DNA of 64,000 bases, from contig NZ_CP030126.1 in NCBI RefSeq assembly GCF_003568845.1, forward strand, positions 406,001-470,000, written 5' to 3'. The notes beneath the pieces were generated by a model, which saw nothing but the letters and a program-made list of their open reading frames with translations, ran no database searches and was not told the origin of the DNA. The DNA is from Indioceanicola profundi (GTDB taxonomy: Bacteria; Pseudomonadota; Alphaproteobacteria; Azospirillales; Azospirillaceae). Made by a program: the position numbers and the translations under genes. Below are positions 45,142-53,014 of the stretch, piece after piece; position 1 is the stretch's first letter; every line of letters starts with the position of its first letter.

Positions 45142-45774
45142 TCAGCCGGCATGTTCCTCGAACAGCGCGTTGAAGGCCTTCACCGCCGCGGCCGGCCCGC
45201 CCGGATGGGCCCAGACCCCGGCGCAGACGGCCAGGAAATCGGCTCCGGCCCGGACCAGGACGGGCGCGTTCTCCACCGTGATGCCGCCGATGGCGACGCA
45301 GGGCACCTCCATCATCTCCTGCCACCAGGTCAGGATGTCCGGCTCCGCCTTTGCCTTGGCTTCCTTGGTCAGGGTAGGGAAGAAGGCGCCGAAGGCGACA
45401 TAATCCGCCCCGGCCTCCCCGGCCTCCATGGCCAGATGACGGCTGTCATGGCAGGTGACTCCGACGATGGCGTTCGCTCCCACCAGCTTGCGCGCCTGGA
45501 CATAAGGCGCGTCTTCCTGCCCGACATGCACCCCGTCGCATCCCGTTGCGGCGGCCAGATCGGCCCGGTCGTTCAGGATGAAGGCGACATCGCGCGACTG
45601 CGCCACCGGCCGCAGCACATCCACTGCCCGCCGGATGGCATCGTCATCGACGCCTTTCAGCCGCAACTGCACCGACGCCACATCCCCAGCATCCAGCGCT
45701 GCCGCCAGCTTGGGCGCGAAGGAGGCCGGGTCGATGTCCGACGGGGTGATCAGGTAGAGGCGGCAGTCGGTCAT
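45142..45774 (-). CDS. thiE: Thiamine phosphate synthase
   Basis: Joins the pyrimidine and thiazole halves to make thiamine monophosphate. The 210-residue TIM-barrel protein shows [46 protein letters not shown] and [11 protein letters not shown], the ordered ThiE motifs. The catalytic-site glutamine/arginine region is intact. It converges on the AsmA gene (15-base gap). Other thi genes and a TPP riboswitch are not in view. Confidence 0.9.
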   Translation of the reverse strand: MTDCRLYLITPSDIDPASFAPKLAAALDAGDVASVQLRLKGVDDDAIRRAVDVLRPVAQSRDVAFILNDRADLAAATGCDGVHVGQEDAPYVQARKLVGANAIVGVTCHDSRHLAMEAGEAGADYVAFGAFFPTLTKEAKAKAEPDILTWWQEMMEVPCVAIGGITVENAPVLVRAGADFLAVCAGVWAHPGGPAAAVKAFNALFEEHAG

Positions 45775-45863
45775 GGGAGCGGCGGTCTTTCAAGAACGGA
45801 ACCAGTCGCCGCACCTCTACCCCGAACCGGGCCGGGATGTCACCGGGGGCGTGACTACGACGG

Positions 45864-47201
45864 TCAGCCCACGACCTCCCGCTCCCTCGGGTCGGGCCTT
45901 GCGTTGCGGCCGGCGGGGGAGAGGTCGAGGAGGGTCCAGGGGCGGCGGTGGCCGCCGAGCGCCTCGGCAACGGCGAGGCCGGCGGAAAGCCCGTCCTCAT
46001 GGAAGCCGTAGCCCATATAGGCGCCGCAGAACCAGATACGGTCACGGCCCTGGATGCGGCCGATGCGGGCCTGGGCGCGGATGGCGGGGCCGTCCAGCAT
46101 GGGCTGGTCGTAGATGAACTCCCGGAGCTTCAGCTCCTGCCGCGGTTCCTGGATCGGGTTCAGGGTCAGAAACAGGGGACTGCGGCGGTCGATGTTCTGG
46201 AGCGCGTTCATCCAGTAGGTGATGGAGACCTTGGCCGCCCGCTCCCGCGTGGCGTTGGCGAGGTAGTTCCAGCTCGACCACGCTTTCGGCCGCACCGGCA
46301 TCAGCGCCGGGTCGCGGTGTAGCACGGCCCGGTTGGAGATGGAGCGGAACGCGCCCAGCACTTGCTTCTCCTCCTCCGTCGCATCGGCCAGCAGGGCCAG
46401 CGCCTGATCGGCATGGGTGGCGACGACGACGTGGTCGTAGGTGGCGGACAGGCCCTCGGCATCCGCCACGGTGACTCCGCCGGGACCGCGGATCAGGGCG
46501 CTGATGGCGCGGCCGGTGTGGACGGGGCCGCGCAGTTCCGCCAGCAGGCGGCTGACATATTCCCGGCTGCCGCCGCGCACGGTGCGCCATTGCGGCCGCG
46601 CCTTCAGCTTCAGAAGACCGTGATTGTGGAAGAAGCGGACGAAGCTCTGCGCCGGGAAGGCCAGCATGTCCGCCACCGTGCCGGACCAGATGGCCGCACC
46701 CATGGGAAGCAGGTGGTCGTAGATGAAGCGGTGCCCGTAGCTCTGCTGCACCAGGAACTCGCCCAGCGTCAGGTCGGCGCGGTCGGGGTCGGCCAGAAGC
46801 TTGGGCGCTACCTTGTAGAAACGCAGTATGTCCCGCAGCATCAGGTGATAGCCGGGGGAGAGCAGATTGCGCTTCTGCGCGAACATGCCGGCCACATTCC
46901 GCCCGGCATATTCCAGCCGCCCCCGGTCCACCGATACGGCGAAGGACATGCTGCACCGGTCGGTCGGCACCTGCAGATGGTCGAACAGGGCGGTCAGGTT
47001 GGGGTAGGTGGATTCGTTGTAGACGATGAAGCCGGCATCCACCGGAACGGCACGGCCGCCGATGCCTGGGGCCTCCACCGTATTGGCGTGGCCGCCGGCA
47101 CGCCGGTTCTGCTCATAGACCGCGACCTCATGCCCGGCACGGTTGAGCAGCCAGGCAGCGCCGAGGCCGGAGATTCCGGCGCCGATCACGGCGATCCTCA
47201 T
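45864..47201 (-). CDS. FAD-dependent oxidoreductase adjoining the photolyase
   Basis: A 445-residue flavoprotein of the amine-oxidase/protoporphyrinogen-oxidase-like fold. It has the N-terminal dinucleotide-binding motif IAVIGAGISGLGAAWLLNRAG and a C-terminal FAD-closing motif IWFCGAYMGYGFHEDGLSAGLAVAEAL. Proteins of this type are regularly encoded with photolyase, DUF1365 and cyclopropane synthase genes and may act on fatty acyl lipids. AGGAG just before 47201 supports the start. Only the photolyase neighbour is present here, 13 bases upstream. Confidence 0.82.
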   Translation of the reverse strand: MRIAVIGAGISGLGAAWLLNRAGHEVAVYEQNRRAGGHANTVEAPGIGGRAVPVDAGFIVYNESTYPNLTALFDHLQVPTDRCSMSFAVSVDRGRLEYAGRNVAGMFAQKRNLLSPGYHLMLRDILRFYKVAPKLLADPDRADLTLGEFLVQQSYGHRFIYDHLLPMGAAIWSGTVADMLAFPAQSFVRFFHNHGLLKLKARPQWRTVRGGSREYVSRLLAELRGPVHTGRAISALIRGPGGVTVADAEGLSATYDHVVVATHADQALALLADATEEEKQVLGAFRSISNRAVLHRDPALMPVRPKAWSSWNYLANATRERAAKVSITYWMNALQNIDRRSPLFLTLNPIQEPRQELKLREFIYDQPMLDGPAIRAQARIGRIQGRDRIWFCGAYMGYGFHEDGLSAGLAVAEALGGHRRPWTLLDLSPAGRNARPDPREREVVG

Positions 47202-47214
47202 GACTCCTGCCCCT

Positions 47215-48669
47215 TCACTCGTCCTGCGGTTCCTTGATCCTGGCATAGGCGGCCAGCGCCCGCTCCCGCCCCTTGCCAAGCTCCACAACGGGAAGCGGAT
47301 AGGTCTGTCCCAGCGCGACCCCTGCTTGACACAGCACCTCCGCCGGGGCGTCCCACGGTGCGTGGATATGGCGGCTGGGCAGACGGCTCAATTCCGGCAC
47401 CCAGCGGCGGACATAGTTGCCGTCGGGATCGAACTTGCGGCCCTGGAGCGTGGGGTTGAACACGCGGAAATAAGGAGCGGCGTCCGCACCGCAGCCGGCG
47501 ATCCACTGCCAGCCAGCGGCGTTGTTCGCCAGATCCGCATCCACCAGCGTGTCCCAGAACCAGTCCTGCCCCTCCTGCCAGGGCAGCAGCAGATGCTTCA
47601 CCAGGACGGAGCCGACGATCATGCGCACACGGTTGTGCATCCAGCCCGTCCGCCAGAGCTGGCGAAGGCCGGCATCCACGATGGGATAGCCCGTCCGGCC
47701 CTGCTTCCAGGCCGCCAGCGCCTTGTCGTCCTTGCACCACGGAAACGCCTCGAAGCGGGGGTTGAGGGGCCGGTCCGGCAGTTGGGGAAAGTGATAGAGA
47801 AGGTTGTAGCAGAAATCCCGCCAGACGACCTCCCGCAGAAAGGACATGACGCCTTCCGCGCAGTCCGGACGGCGGGCGGCCAGCGCCATGGCCGCGTGCC
47901 AGACCTGCCGTGGGGAAATCTCGCCATGGCGCAGATGGGGGGAAAGGCGGCTGGTTCCGTCCAGGGCGGGCAGGTCGCGACTCTTGGCATAGTCGCGGCA
48001 CAGATGCTCCAGAAAGGCGGAAAGGCGCGCCTGCGCCCACTCCTCCCCCGGCGCCCAGCTTTCCCGAATGCCACTGGCCCAGTCCGGCCCGGTAGGCAAC
48101 AGGCCCCAGTCGCAGAGGGTGTCGGAGGCGGGGAGGCTGGCCGGCGTCGGAATGCAGTCAGGTGCGGGGAGCGGGGCGGCCGGCTCCGGCCCGCCGGTCA
48201 CGGCGCGCCAATAGGGGGTAAAGACTCGGTAGGGCGTGCCGCCGCCGGTCAGGATGGTCCAGGGTTCGTTCAGCAGGCTGCCGGGGCAGCATTTCGCCTC
48301 GATTCCCTGGGCAGTGAGGGACTGCTTGATCGCGGAATCGCGCTCGACGCTCCAGGGCTCGTAGCAGCGGTTCCAGACCACGGCCCCGGCTCCGGTCTCC
48401 GCCGCCAGATCATGGATCACCGCATCCGCCGGCCCGCGGCGCAGGATCAGGGGGGCTCCGCGCCGCTTCAGCCCACCGGCCAGGGCGGCGAGGCTGTGAT
48501 GCAGCCACCAGCGCGAAGCAGCACCCGGCCGCCATCGCCCAGGCGTGACATCGTCCAGGATGAAGACCGGCAGCACCGGCCGGCCGCTGTCCACGGCATG
48601 GGTCAAGGCGGGATTGTCGGCAAGGCGAAGGTCCTGCCGGAACCAGAGTAGGATGGGGGAGGGCGACAT
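47215..48669 (-). CDS. phrB: Deoxyribodipyrimidine photolyase (class I CPD photolyase)
   Basis: Repairs UV-induced pyrimidine dimers with light energy via FADH-. The 484-residue protein has the N-terminal antenna-binding domain (ILLWFRQDLRLADNPAL) and the FAD-binding helical domain. Motifs include RLSPHLRHGEISPRQVWHA, the TGYPIVDAGLRQLWRTGWMHNRVRM stretch and WDTLVDADLANNAAGWQWIAG, with the Trp chain of electron transfer. It forms a two-gene unit with the FAD oxidoreductase downstream. Confidence 0.92.
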   Translation of the reverse strand: MSPSPILLWFRQDLRLADNPALTHAVDSGRPVLPVFILDDVTPGRWRPGAASRWWLHHSLAALAGGLKRRGAPLILRRGPADAVIHDLAAETGAGAVVWNRCYEPWSVERDSAIKQSLTAQGIEAKCCPGSLLNEPWTILTGGGTPYRVFTPYWRAVTGGPEPAAPLPAPDCIPTPASLPASDTLCDWGLLPTGPDWASGIRESWAPGEEWAQARLSAFLEHLCRDYAKSRDLPALDGTSRLSPHLRHGEISPRQVWHAAMALAARRPDCAEGVMSFLREVVWRDFCYNLLYHFPQLPDRPLNPRFEAFPWCKDDKALAAWKQGRTGYPIVDAGLRQLWRTGWMHNRVRMIVGSVLVKHLLLPWQEGQDWFWDTLVDADLANNAAGWQWIAGCGADAAPYFRVFNPTLQGRKFDPDGNYVRRWVPELSRLPSRHIHAPWDAPAEVLCQAGVALGQTYPLPVVELGKGRERALAAYARIKEPQDE

Positions 48670-48724
48670 CGGCGGGCTGGGCTGGAAAAAGCAGCCAGAA
48701 AGGATGTGTGGCCTTCCGCCCGCG

Positions 48725-49465
48725 TCAATCCCGGCCCGGCGCTTTTACGCGGATGGTGCGCGCCGGAGCGGATGCGCGCGCGGCATGGGCGGGCAGGGCG
48801 AGGCGGCTGCGGGGGAAGCAATGGACCTTGTCCTGCCCCAGCATCCAGACCCGGAGGTTCGGCCCGAACAGCCCGGCCATGGCCGGGTCCAGCACGTTCA
48901 GCCCGCCGGCATACGCCCCGAAGGCGGGAAGGATCAGGCGGTTCGCATCGGCGGCGAAGCAGCGGGCGGTGACCCGGCGGGCGCGGGTATCGACGCTGGC
49001 TTTCGGATGGTAATGGCCGGAAATCTCGCCCGCCACGGAGCCGGCGGTCAGGGCTTCGTGGCGCAGGACCAGCGGACCTTCCGCTACCTCCTCAGCAACG
49101 TTGCCGCCCCAGCCATCGGGCGGGGCGGGGTCGTGGTTGCCGGCGATCCACAACCAGTCGTGGGCAGCGGTCAGGGCGGCGATTCTGCTGCCGTCCTGGG
49201 CCGACACGCGCTCCGCCGCCTTCCTGTCGTGGAAGCTGTCGCCGAGGCAGATGACCCGGCGCGGGCGCAGCCGCAGGCATGCCTCCTCCAGCCGGGCCAG
49301 GGTGGCGCCGGTGTCGTAGGGCGGCAGCAGCGTTCCGCGCGCGGCAAGGCCGGAGCCCTTTTCCAGATGCAGGTCGGCCACCACCAGCCAGCCCCGCTCC
49401 GCCCACAGCAATGCGCCGGACAGGTCGGGCAGCAGCCGGGCACCATTCAACAGGATCTCGTTCAT
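48725..49465 (-). CDS. pdeM: PdeM-like calcineurin-fold phosphoesterase (ligase-associated type)
   Basis: A 246-residue metallophosphoesterase. All metal-binding motifs are visible: VADLHLEKGS (Asp31, His33), CLGDSFHD (75-80), AGNHDP (109-112) and GEISGHYHPK (about 153). The layout matches PdeM, an endonuclease usually encoded with an ATP-dependent DNA ligase, a DEXH helicase and an exonuclease in a DNA-repair island. None of those partners is in the window; the nearest repair gene is phrB, 55 bases downstream on the same strand. AGGA before 49465 supports the start. Confidence 0.8.
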   Translation of the reverse strand: MNEILLNGARLLPDLSGALLWAERGWLVVADLHLEKGSGLAARGTLLPPYDTGATLARLEEACLRLRPRRVICLGDSFHDRKAAERVSAQDGSRIAALTAAHDWLWIAGNHDPAPPDGWGGNVAEEVAEGPLVLRHEALTAGSVAGEISGHYHPKASVDTRARRVTARCFAADANRLILPAFGAYAGGLNVLDPAMAGLFGPNLRVWMLGQDKVHCFPRSRLALPAHAARASAPARTIRVKAPGRD

Positions 49466-49528
49466 GATCCTGTTTGGAACATATCCGGAACGGTGCCGCA
49501 AGCGATGCGGTGACGCAATTCCGGTGGG

Positions 49529-49945
49529 TCAGTACCCACCCAGGCTGGCGGAGTTGATCAGCCCGACGGCCAGGGCGATGCCGCCCAGCAGGATGCCATA
49601 GGCGACCCGGTCCTCCTCGATCCCGCTGCGGAGATGGCCGACGATGCGCCAGGCGACCAGCAGGCCGGCAAGCTGGCCCAACAGCACGGTAACGCCCCAG
49701 ATCACCATGTCGGGGAAGGTGCCGGCGCTGGAGGCCACGGCATGCAGCGGCAGGGTGAAGCCCACCAGCACCCCGGCGAAGGAAATGGCGGCGGCGTTGT
49801 TGCCGTCGCGGATCAGGCGGATTTCCTTGAAGGGCGTGATCCAGAGATAGACGGCCAGGATCACCGCCAGCAGCAAGGCGAGCGAGCCCGCATAGGCCAG
49901 GTAGTTGAGGATGTTGGACAGGCTGTAGGCTAGCAGTTCTCTCAT
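49529..49945 (-). CDS. DUF350 family membrane protein
   Basis: A 138-residue protein with four hydrophobic segments (about 12-34, 52-72, 80-100 and 113-133). The central ITPFKEIRLIRDGNNAAAISFAGVLVGFTLPL matches the DUF350 pattern. The family occurs in pairs with stress or membrane-maintenance genes; its function is unknown. GGGGAG just before 49945 sets the start. It is the next gene after the Tat redoxin on the same strand, beyond a terminator. Confidence 0.78.
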   Translation of the reverse strand: MRELLAYSLSNILNYLAYAGSLALLLAVILAVYLWITPFKEIRLIRDGNNAAAISFAGVLVGFTLPLHAVASSAGTFPDMVIWGVTVLLGQLAGLLVAWRIVGHLRSGIEEDRVAYGILLGGIALAVGLINSASLGGY

Positions 49946-50040
49946 GGGCTCCCCGCATCCGCCGGCTGTGACGGCGGGCGATTGGTCGCCGGAGAGGACG
50001 GGCTTGTCAAGCGGGTGGGGACGCAGCCCCAACTTGTCAT

Positions 50041-50079
50041 GGAAAGCCCGCCATCCCGGCTTGACGCGGGATGGCGGGC
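50041..50079 (-). terminator. Terminator of the Tat-exported redoxin gene
   Basis: On the minus strand GCCCGCCATCCC (50079-50068) pairs with GGGATGGCGGGC (50057-50046) around a 10-base loop and is followed by TTTCC. It begins 10 bases after the redoxin stop codon. Confidence 0.7.
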
Positions 50080-50088
50080 GGCAGGCGC

Positions 50089-50802
50089 TTACGCCGTGGT
50101 CTTGGAGTATTTGATGGTGCAGCCATAGGCCTGGTTGGTGGCGTTCTGGACGGGGCTGCCCTCCAGCACGGCCAGGGCCGCATTGCGGAACAGGGGCTCG
50201 GCCTTGGCGATGTCCTCCTGCTTGGCGCTGCGGATGCTGTCGATGGCGCCATTGTAGAGCAGGGTGCCGTCGGTTCCGATCACATACATGTGCGGGGTGA
50301 CCTTGGCGTCATAGGCGCGGCCGATCTCCCCCGTCGGGTCCAGGATTTTGTGGCTGGCGTTCCAGCCCTCCTCGCTGAAGCGGGCCTGCGCCTCCTCCGG
50401 CGAGACATAGCCCTGCTCCCCCTCCGCGCTGGAGACGATGGTCAGCCAGACCACGCCCTTGTCCGTCATCTCCTTCTGCAGGGCCTGCATATTGCCGCTG
50501 TCATAGTGCTTGCGCACGAAGGGGCAGCCATTGTTGCTCCACTCCAGCACCACGACCTTGCCCTTCAGGTCGGACAGGCTGACCGTCTTGCCGAACATGT
50601 CGGTGCCGGTGAAGCCGGGCGCGGGCGCACCTACGGCGCCGGGAGCCGCGGCCAGAGCCGGGCGCGTCAGGCCGGTCAGAACGCCGGCCCCGCCGGCGGT
50701 CAGCGCAACGCCGCCGGCCGCGGTAAGCGCGGTGCGGGTCAGGAACCCACGGCGGGACAAAGGAGAGGTGGGCACAGGCGGGATGGGACGGGAAGTGCGC
50801 AT
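50089..50802 (-). CDS. Tat-exported thioredoxin/AhpC-fold protein
   Basis: A 237-residue periplasmic redoxin. The twin-arginine signal SRRGFLT (residues 16-22) is followed by an Ala/Gly-rich hydrophobic stretch ending near PALAAA. The AhpC/TSA-type domain has EWSNNGCPFVRKHYDSGNMQALQKEM with Cys93, and a resolving-type cysteine near the C-terminus in AYGCTIKYSK. GGAGA 8 bases upstream of 50802 favours this start over an ATG 13 codons earlier. Peroxide reduction or thiol exchange in the periplasm is likely; the partner is unknown. Confidence 0.82.
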   Translation of the reverse strand: MRTSRPIPPVPTSPLSRRGFLTRTALTAAGGVALTAGGAGVLTGLTRPALAAAPGAVGAPAPGFTGTDMFGKTVSLSDLKGKVVVLEWSNNGCPFVRKHYDSGNMQALQKEMTDKGVVWLTIVSSAEGEQGYVSPEEAQARFSEEGWNASHKILDPTGEIGRAYDAKVTPHMYVIGTDGTLLYNGAIDSIRSAKQEDIAKAEPLFRNAALAVLEGSPVQNATNQAYGCTIKYSKTTA

Positions 50803-50907
50803 CGCTCTGCTCTCCAGCAGGTTGGGGACGGTACTCGACATGGTGCCGCCCCCAGCGCGTGTCAAACCCCGCCGGGCCTGCATTTTCATGCCGGGATGCG
50901 GGCCGGG

Positions 50908-51639
50908 TCAGATGCCCTGACCGTCGCGGTAGCCGCGGCGGGCGTCCAGCTTGCCCCAGGTGCCGGAATTCTCATGGCTGCCGCTGCCGGCCATTGCCAT
51001 GTCGTGGCGGCGATGCTCGGTGGAGCGTCGCCACTCGCTGGTCCCGACAGCGCCGGTCTGGGCGTGCGCGTTGGCGTTGCGGCCTAGGTCGGACTTGGCG
51101 CGCAGGCTCCGGTCATAGTTGCTGTCGCGGGACTGCCGCCACTCACTCTCGGCGACGCGGCCGCCGGTATGCGGGGTCTGATCGGATTTCAGGTGCATGG
51201 TGTGCTCCGTCTCCTCCAGAGTGTCGTCCATGACCCATGCTCCATGGCTGGTCCGGCGTCCGCCGCCGATATGGCGGCTGCCGTGGCCGGGGCTGGAATG
51301 GGTCTCGGTCAGCGAGCCCGCGGCCAGCGCGAACAGGCCGTAGCCCGCAAGCGCCCAGCGAACGGCCGGGGGTTCATCCTCCAGCATGTAGGCGGCCGAC
51401 AGGAAGGTCGCACCTTCCAGCAGATCGACGGCCAGATGCTGCTTCATGGAGAGTGCCGGATAAGCGCCGACTTCGTAATCCGTCAGATGGGCATAGGCCA
51501 GGGTGCCGACCGCGGCGGCATCGGTCAACCGCCGCACCTTCTTGTCCCACCCTAACAGGCGGGGCGCTGCCACGAGGGCGATGGCGGAGGCGTAATCCAG
51601 CCATCCATGGGTACGGCTGCTGATCGGGCGACGGGGCAT
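50908..51639 (-). CDS. Uncharacterised membrane protein with charged C-terminal repeats
   Basis: A 243-residue protein. The first 110 residues hold about three or four hydrophobic stretches with THGWLDYASAIALVAAPRLLGW and MKQHLAVDLLEGATFLSAAYM, resembling SPW-type small membrane domains. The remaining 130 residues are hydrophilic and include two similar pieces, ESEWRQSRDSNYDRS and TSEWRRSTEHRRHD. AAGGAG 7 bases before 51639 fixes the start. It lies upstream of the Tat redoxin on the same strand (105-base gap) and is divergent from the enoyl-CoA hydratase. No function known. Confidence 0.65.
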   Translation of the reverse strand: MPRRPISSRTHGWLDYASAIALVAAPRLLGWDKKVRRLTDAAAVGTLAYAHLTDYEVGAYPALSMKQHLAVDLLEGATFLSAAYMLEDEPPAVRWALAGYGLFALAAGSLTETHSSPGHGSRHIGGGRRTSHGAWVMDDTLEETEHTMHLKSDQTPHTGGRVAESEWRQSRDSNYDRSLRAKSDLGRNANAHAQTGAVGTSEWRRSTEHRRHDMAMAGSGSHENSGTWGKLDARRGYRDGQGI

Positions 51640-51768
51640 GGCCGGGCTCCTTTCCTTGATGGCGGCGTTGTTGTCGGGATGTTCAGCAAACAGTCCGGGC
51701 CGGGTTCGGTTGCGGGGCCTGCCCGCGGCGTGTATGGGAAGCCAAAACCGGAAATGGGGGGGCGGATC

Positions 51769-52563
51769 ATGGCGGATGAGGTTCTGGTCGCGCGCGACGG
51801 GCGCGGCGTGGCGACGGTCACGCTCAACCGGCCGGAGGTGCACAACGCCTTCAACGACGCGGTGATCGCGGAGTTGCACCGGGTCTGGGACGAGCTGGGC
51901 GGCGATGGGGACGTGCGCGTCGTGCTGCTGCGGGGCAACGGCCCCAGCTTCAGCGCCGGGGCCGACCTGAACTGGATGAAGCGCATGGCCGGCTACAGCA
52001 GGGAGGAGAACCGGCAGGATGCGCTGGGCCTCGCTCGGATGCTGCGCGCTCTGAACGAGCTTCCGAAGCCCACGGTGGCGGTGGTGCACGGGCCGGCCTT
52101 CGCCGGCGGCACCGGGCTGGTCGCCGCCTGCGACATCGCCATCGCCGCCGACACCGCCCTGTTCGCGCTGACGGAGGTGAAGCTGGGCCTGATCCCGGCC
52201 ACCATCGGCCCCTATGTGGTGGCCGCCATGGGCGCCCGGCAGGCGCGGCGCTACTTCCTGACGGCGGAGCGGTTCAGCGCTCTGGAGGCGCAGCGGATCG
52301 GGCTGGTGCATGAGATGGTGCCCGGCCATCTGCTGGAGGACGCGGTGGAGAAGACCGTATCCCGTCTGCTGGATGGCGGGCCGAAGGCTCTGGCCGCCAC
52401 CAAGGAGCTGATCCGCGCCGTGGACCGCCCGCTGGACGATGCCATGGTCGTCGACACCGCCGACCGCATCGCCGAGGCCCGCGCCAGGGAGGAGGGGCGG
52501 GAGGGGATCGCCTGCTTCCTGGAAAAGCGCACGCCGGGCTGGGTGCTCAAGACGCGGGCATAG
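51769..52563 (+). CDS. Enoyl-CoA hydratase, probably methylglutaconyl-CoA hydratase
   Basis: A crotonase-fold protein of 264 residues. It has the oxyanion-hole stretch FSAGADLNWMKRMAGYSREENRQDA and the second motif AFAGGTGLVAACDIAIA with the later glutamate in TEVKLGLIPATIGPYV. The ADLNWMKRM...YS.EEN pattern is typical of the leucine-pathway methylglutaconyl-CoA hydratase (LiuC). The mccA and mvaB genes 4-7 kb downstream support that role. A purine-rich GGGGG precedes ATG 51769. Other enoyl-CoA substrates remain possible. Confidence 0.8.
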   Translation: MADEVLVARDGRGVATVTLNRPEVHNAFNDAVIAELHRVWDELGGDGDVRVVLLRGNGPSFSAGADLNWMKRMAGYSREENRQDALGLARMLRALNELPKPTVAVVHGPAFAGGTGLVAACDIAIAADTALFALTEVKLGLIPATIGPYVVAAMGARQARRYFLTAERFSALEAQRIGLVHEMVPGHLLEDAVEKTVSRLLDGGPKALAATKELIRAVDRPLDDAMVVDTADRIAEARAREEGREGIACFLEKRTPGWVLKTRA

Positions 52564-53014
52564 CGGGTGCGGAGCGCAGGCGAGGAGCGATCTGCTGGAG
52601 TTGGGTTGTTTTGAACGATGAAAAGGATGCCGGCCGCGGCGGCTGAAATATGGAAATGATGATTCTGCCGGGCGGCTGCAGGGCGCCGACACCACAGGCC
52701 TGATTCCCGGCTGCGCCGTCGAAGCGCCGAAGGCGCGGTGGACCCGTGTTGGTCCTCACCAGCGGCGCAACATGCGCCGCCCCATCCTTTTCATCTTCCA
52801 GCCGGCGAAGCCGGCATCCTTTCCATCTTCCATGATGGCCGGCTTCATCCTGACCGCCTGCCGCATCCCGCCCCTCACGCATCGGCAGCAAAGCTGATGC
52901 ATATCAAAGCGCAAAGATTTGATGGCATCGTAGTTCGGGAATGGAAGTCCCGAACGGGCGCCGCCGCCTGTCCGTCCTCTTCCAACTTGGTCCAAGAAGA
53001 GAGTCCAGAGCCCC
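52564..53014. repeat. 451-base gap with direct and inverted short repeats
   Basis: No gene seen. CATCCTTTTCATCTTCCA (52783-52800) recurs with one mismatch at 52815-52832, and GATGAAAAGGATGCCGGC (52617-52634) is a one-mismatch inverted copy of 52811-52828. Small hairpins such as GCGCCGAAGGCGC and GCCGGCGAAGCCGGC lie between them. The arrangement resembles a REP/BIME-like intergenic repeat. It separates the hydratase from the antiporter pair. Confidence 0.5.
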
